NCBI GenBank assembly: GCA_013076295.1
Contig: RQOL01000658.1
Location: 1,116,001 to 1,180,000 of the forward strand
Length of the DNA stretch: 64,000 nt
Direction of reading: 5' to 3'
Origin: Sanderia malayensis
Taxonomy: Eukaryota; Cnidaria; Scyphozoa; Semaeostomeae; Pelagiidae
A model generated the notes under the pieces. It searched no databases. It was not told the DNA's origin and saw only the letters and a list, made by a program, of their open reading frames with translations. The translations under genes were made by a program, and so were the position numbers. Shown in pieces: positions 59,851-64,000 of this stretch (position 1 is the stretch's first letter; the number at the start of each line of letters is the position of its first letter).

Positions 59851-60738
59851 ATGGTTGTAATAAGACATTGGTTTTGATTTGTAATATAATATTTACTGCA
59901 TAGGAAACATTAAATTGGAATATTTTACAATTGGAAACACTTTTGAATCCAAACTGATCATGTGATGCCAGTGCCCAGAGATGAAGGAAGTATTCTGAAA
60001 GTTGGGGGGGACACAGAAGTTGAAGGAAATTTTCAATATTTGCAAAAAGTGGGAGGAACATGCACCAAATGTTTCCTGACTCATCATATGTCTATGTCAG
60101 TATTTCTATCGGTAAATTAGCTTGGTCTGATCCATTTGAGTATCCTTGTATAAATAATTAGATGTCTTATTAACTTATCACTGAAGAAATAGAGTCATGA
60201 ATGACAACAAACAATCATTAATAAATATATTTGTTAGTTACTTTGCAACAGTACTTTTTCTTAGCTAAGCTCAGGGTATAGAGAAACCTTTCTGTGCATA
60301 AAGTAAAGTAGGAAATATGCTTGTCCATTAATGCAAATAATAAATTGTTCAATATTACAGCCTTGACATTAATAGCTGTTGAGTTTACGTGCATTCTTTT
60401 TGCAAGTCAACTGATATTAGTAAGCAACATATTAGAATAAACTACAGTGAGTTGGGCAATAAATACGTAAATTTCAAATTGTCCACGTTTGCAATGTGGA
60501 ACATCTCTGCAATTCAACCTGTACTGATAAGAAATCTATAACAGACGATAAATATATAAGTTTGTTTGGGTTCTTGTCTATATAGATAATCCTTGCAGTT
60601 CAAAAACTAATAGTTATAACTCAGATTAGAGAGCGACTGTAATGATTCTTAATTAGTAAGCTAGTATCAATTATTAGGATGATATCGGATTGAAAATCTA
60701 AGCAAACGGGTGATTATAAATGCAACCAAGCAGCCTTC
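59851..60738. other. Convergent 3' flanks of ATG12 and NCKX gene
   Basis: AT-rich with several AATAAA-like hexamers on the plus strand (for example near 60219 and 60337) that could end ATG12 transcripts. No gene seen. Confidence 0.45.
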
Positions 60739-62556
60739 TTATTCGCATTGCGGTAAATTGTACGGGCCGAATACATTCATCTCAAAGAGACAAGATACGG
60801 TGATGAAGCCAAGATAGCATGTAATCAGCATCAGACCAGCGGGCCATCGCAACTTCCATCGACTGACCAAGAAGACGAACATCATGGCCACGACGCTACC
60901 TATCAGGATAAAGACAGTGAACTTGATGCTGCCACTCATGATGGGCACGGCATCGCCGTGGTCTGTGACCAGCGTCTTCATCAACCAAGGCAGACCGAGT
61001 CCCAGAAGGATGTCGAAGATGTTACTGCCGATGCAGTTCGATATTGACATGCGTGCTTTTCCGTGTCGTGCCACGATCATGCTGGCCAACGCGTCGGGCA
61101 CGCTGGCACCGCACGCAATCATCACGAGTCCCATGACAATGTCAGGTACTCCAATCGTGTAGCCAATGATCGTGACCATGTATACAAGCACGTACGACAA
61201 TGCGGCAATGTAAACCAGGGAGCAGATGAACGTGAGCGGATACCACTTTCTCCAACGTCGCTTGCTCGCGTTTGGTATGGTCAAGCAGAAGAGGACGATC
61301 ACGGGCAATCCCAGTAGCCATAACAACTTCTTGAACTTGCCGTCAGGAGGATAGACCTCTGATAAGCACGTGTCGTCATCCTCCTCCTCATTTTTCTCCC
61401 CCGCATTCATGCTCGTGTCCGTGATTGTCACTTGTATTTCATTGCCGTTGACTATGTACTTTGCTGCTGCGCCCCCGTTCTCATCCAGGCCATTGCGGTG
61501 GTGGTGGTCGTCATGGTGAGAATTGCCGCTCAGTTCTGCTTCATGCGCTTTGCACTGCGCTACTGCGTCGTGTTTGTGACTATTGCTGCTCTTGCTCAGT
61601 ATCGGAGTCGACTCCCCAATCGCCTTTTCTTCATCGTCATCACTTCTGTTCACAATTGCCATCGGAAACGCTTTATAGAAGAGCTTTTCGATCTTGACGC
61701 TGTGGTACATCATGAGAATGTAGACACCGTACATGAGAACAAGTGCCAAAGCGTCATACCAATCAACATGACCATCGATACAAATTGCGGCCAACGGGAT
61801 TAAGGACAGCGTGTAAAAAGCCGCGTCTCGTACAATCGGATACACGTCGATTTTCACGGATGACGGAGACACCAAAATGCAACAGCCGATAACGAAGAGG
61901 ATGTTGAAGACGGCTGAGCCAATGATCGTGCCCACGCCGACATCATCTTCCGCCACGTACACGCCGACCATCGAGGTAAAGAGCTCTGGCGAAGAGCTGC
62001 CGATGGCCATAAACGTTGCGCCGGCTATCTCCGGTTGGATGTTGAGCCGCTCGGTTAGGACCTCCAAAGCGGGCACGAAGTATGCATCGCACAAATACGC
62101 CAAGCACCCGAAAACGTACAGCGCGGCGAATATGTGGATGAGGACGCCACCTTTCTTGCGATTCTCGTTGCCAATGAGATCCTCCGGGAACTGGTGGATG
62201 GCTAAAGGAATGCACATCTCTTCAGTGTGATTCCATCGTCGCCTCCCAGATCTCGATCTTTCAATGTCATTAAGTGTATCGTTGATTATGGACGACGTGC
62301 TGTACGAGAAATTCAATGCCGTGCTAGTAGTAGAAGTTGCCACAGAAGCAAGGCTTGCAGCTGTAGTCATTGCGGCTGTGGTCATCTTGCTTGTTTGGTT
62401 TGGTATCAAATGGAAATAGGCAATCAAATCAAATGGAGTAAAACTTGGTGACCTGCTACACCAAATGCCGTCTATAGTCCAGACTGTGCAATGTTTCCAC
62501 GGCAATCGAGCTGAACTTCGTCGCTGGCTGTTGTAGCAGGCAAATAACACAGGCAT
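60739..62556 (-). CDS. K+-dependent Na+/Ca2+ exchanger (NCKX, SLC24-type), intronless
   Basis: 605 residues in one exon. Exports Ca2+ (with K+) against Na+ influx, usually at the plasma membrane. The alpha-1 repeat (about 176-224: GATFMAIGSSSPELFTSM, GTIIGSAVFNILFVIG) and alpha-2 repeat (about 468-522: PDIVMGLVMIACGASVPDA, NCIGSNIFDILLGLGLPW) are complete with the acidic residues that bind cations. Between them lies a hydrophilic loop (about 290-405) rich in His and acidic runs (HHDDHHHR, EEEDDD), as in other NCKX loops. The N-terminus may begin at Met1 or at Met58 (MTTAAMTTAAS); which paralogue is closest was not determined. Vertebrate SLC24 genes have many introns, so the lack of any here is notable. 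Confidence 0.95.
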   Translation of the reverse strand: MPVLFACYNSQRRSSARLPWKHCTVWTIDGIWCSRSPSFTPFDLIAYFHLIPNQTSKMTTAAMTTAASLASVATSTTSTALNFSYSTSSIINDTLNDIERSRSGRRRWNHTEEMCIPLAIHQFPEDLIGNENRKKGGVLIHIFAALYVFGCLAYLCDAYFVPALEVLTERLNIQPEIAGATFMAIGSSSPELFTSMVGVYVAEDDVGVGTIIGSAVFNILFVIGCCILVSPSSVKIDVYPIVRDAAFYTLSLIPLAAICIDGHVDWYDALALVLMYGVYILMMYHSVKIEKLFYKAFPMAIVNRSDDDEEKAIGESTPILSKSSNSHKHDAVAQCKAHEAELSGNSHHDDHHHRNGLDENGGAAAKYIVNGNEIQVTITDTSMNAGEKNEEEDDDTCLSEVYPPDGKFKKLLWLLGLPVIVLFCLTIPNASKRRWRKWYPLTFICSLVYIAALSYVLVYMVTIIGYTIGVPDIVMGLVMIACGASVPDALASMIVARHGKARMSISNCIGSNIFDILLGLGLPWLMKTLVTDHGDAVPIMSGSIKFTVFILIGSVVAMMFVFLVSRWKLRWPAGLMLITCYLGFITVSCLFEMNVFGPYNLPQCE

Positions 62557-64000
62557 GTAAGTGCGTTTTTATAACATGCTGCCCACGGTGTCACAGCGAG
62601 AACGGATGAACAGGCCAAAATTTACAGGTCATAATGAATCGTACGAGAGTCATGCAGAAACGACATTATTGGAGAGTCATGCAGAAAAATTCACAGAAAA
62701 ATAATGCAGACGAGGCTATGGCTCTTATCCAATGGCCATTGCGCTGGTAACCCATGTCATTATGAATCCGCCAGAGTTTCCATCTCTTCTATAACGTCGT
62801 GTGCCCTGAAAATTCGAAGACGTTTCTCTTTGTTTTTCTGTGTACAGGTCAGTGCGTATCTCGCGTATGAGGGACGCACGACACGAAATGCAGAGGTTGC
62901 AGCCATGTTTACATTGCCAAGTGGTCTTCCGGAGAACCTTGGAAGGAGCCTGCGTTTCCTTCATTCTCTTTCAATCACGTTGTGACGAGTGACCTAAATT
63001 GCATGCAGGTCATTTTGGCCCAGAAAAGTCGCACGCTTCTGTTTTTATTATAATATTTAGTCCCGCCATTTGTTTGTTTCTATAATTACAATTAAAACCC
63101 CAAGGTTCACGCTTTTTACGACAAAATTTAATCGTCTACATGTACTCTTTATCATCGAGAACAGTTTTCCTGTTGAAATTTTATCAAAGTTTTCAAGATG
63201 TTTGCAAAACTGACAACCTTGATAGAATTGACATTTCTCTACAGGACAGCGTTGTTTGGATATCGCTTAAAATGAGGCTGATTGTGCTGGGTCATTTACC
63301 AAATGCACAGAGATAAGATTAGCTTGAAGGACGAAATGATAACACACAAAAGTAAAATTGTTTTTACTTGACCCAGGTGCTTTATTTGCTAGATGGAACA
63401 TATGTAATTTTTAAGAATTCCGCCAGATGTAACAATAACTTTGATATGATGCTTAATTTTAGCGGGTTATCTTCATGGAACATTTCTTCGCAAGCATACT
63501 TGTTTAGTTTGCATTGCACACCACAAAGCAAGAAGGTCCTCCTAATTCTATAGCAGTAGCCTAACTAAATCGTGTGGTCTGGTCAGTGGTCGATCAGCCA
63601 ATTACCCCAAGCCAAGCATTAATGGCATATTAAACGACCTAATTCTTGATACATACCTCTTAAATTTAGAGTGCATCATTGAGGAGTGAGACCACCCTTT
63701 TAAATTTGACGGAATAGGCATCTCTTGAGTTAGTCTTTTGAACACTTTCTTTTTTCTTAGGCCTTACTACATCACCACAAGCTCAATGTTAATGCAACCA
63801 CCAAGGCCCAACTCAACAACACGTGTGCATAAACAGACCACAGTTAAATAATAAAAGTGGAAGATACTTGCGTGCGCGTGGAGCAAAACGTCATCCCACA
63901 AGTGTTATTACAAAAGGAATGTACTTTTTTTTGCTTTTCCATGTGTTTGCCTCTAATAATTACATTCTGATTGCGATTAGTAACAAATGAGCAATTCCAG
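62557..64000. other. 5' flank of NCKX gene; no further gene
   Basis: Contains the presumed NCKX promoter. Short frames on both strands (62704-62985, 63368-63553) lack motifs, and the first merely overlaps an opposite-strand frame. No repeats of note. Confidence 0.5.

Noticed and set aside
61432..62230. Long plus-strand frames opposite the NCKX gene
   Set aside because: Antisense shadows of a strongly conserved transporter frame; no motifs of their own.

Overview
This is a eukaryotic, animal window of about 38% GC by eye. Spliceosomal introns have GT..AG borders, and small DNA transposons are scattered through introns and spacers.

The gene set is tuberin/TSC2, PDGF/VEGF-like ligands, TMEM104, ATG12, an NCKX-type exchanger and an ABHD1/3-type hydrolase. 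This is a metazoan set. The short introns, pogo/hAT/Harbinger MITEs and intronless NCKX, ABHD and VEGF-like frames suggest a non-vertebrate animal. A cnidarian is my best guess, but nothing in the window proves the phylum.

Layout, left to right. 2.1-3.3 kb (+): intronless ABHD1/3-like hydrolase. 5.7-24.3 kb (-): a 35-exon tuberin (TSC2) gene whose exon phases all join. Its GAP domain is cut off on the left and the last GAP exons are not visible. 26.1-27.0 and 33.1-34.2 kb (+): two paralogous membrane-anchored VEGF-like ligands. 29.1-30.4 kb (-): an unrecognised RRM-like protein. 35.2-36.7 kb: a pogo-type MITE carrying two hAT-type insertions. 37.4-45.3 kb (-): a three-copy duplication in which each copy holds a gene for a small secreted protein ending in arginine-rich pentapeptide repeats (GFRRI/V). 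This family looks undescribed to me and is the main candidate novelty. 46.5-50.5 kb (-): TMEM104. 52.0-57.9 kb (-): a type I transmembrane leucine-rich-repeat protein. 58.6-59.9 kb (+): ATG12. 60.7-62.6 kb (-): NCKX-type K+-dependent Na+/Ca2+ exchanger.

The genes do not form an operon or a pathway. TSC2 (mTORC1 control) and ATG12 (autophagy conjugation) share a theme but lie 34 kb apart with unrelated genes between. Three features are tandem or duplicated units: the VEGF-like pair, the secreted-repeat trio, and the nested transposons, one of which can be dated against an empty site in a sister copy. Exon borders were worked out by hand from reading frame, splice dinucleotides and remembered human protein sequences. 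No database search was run.
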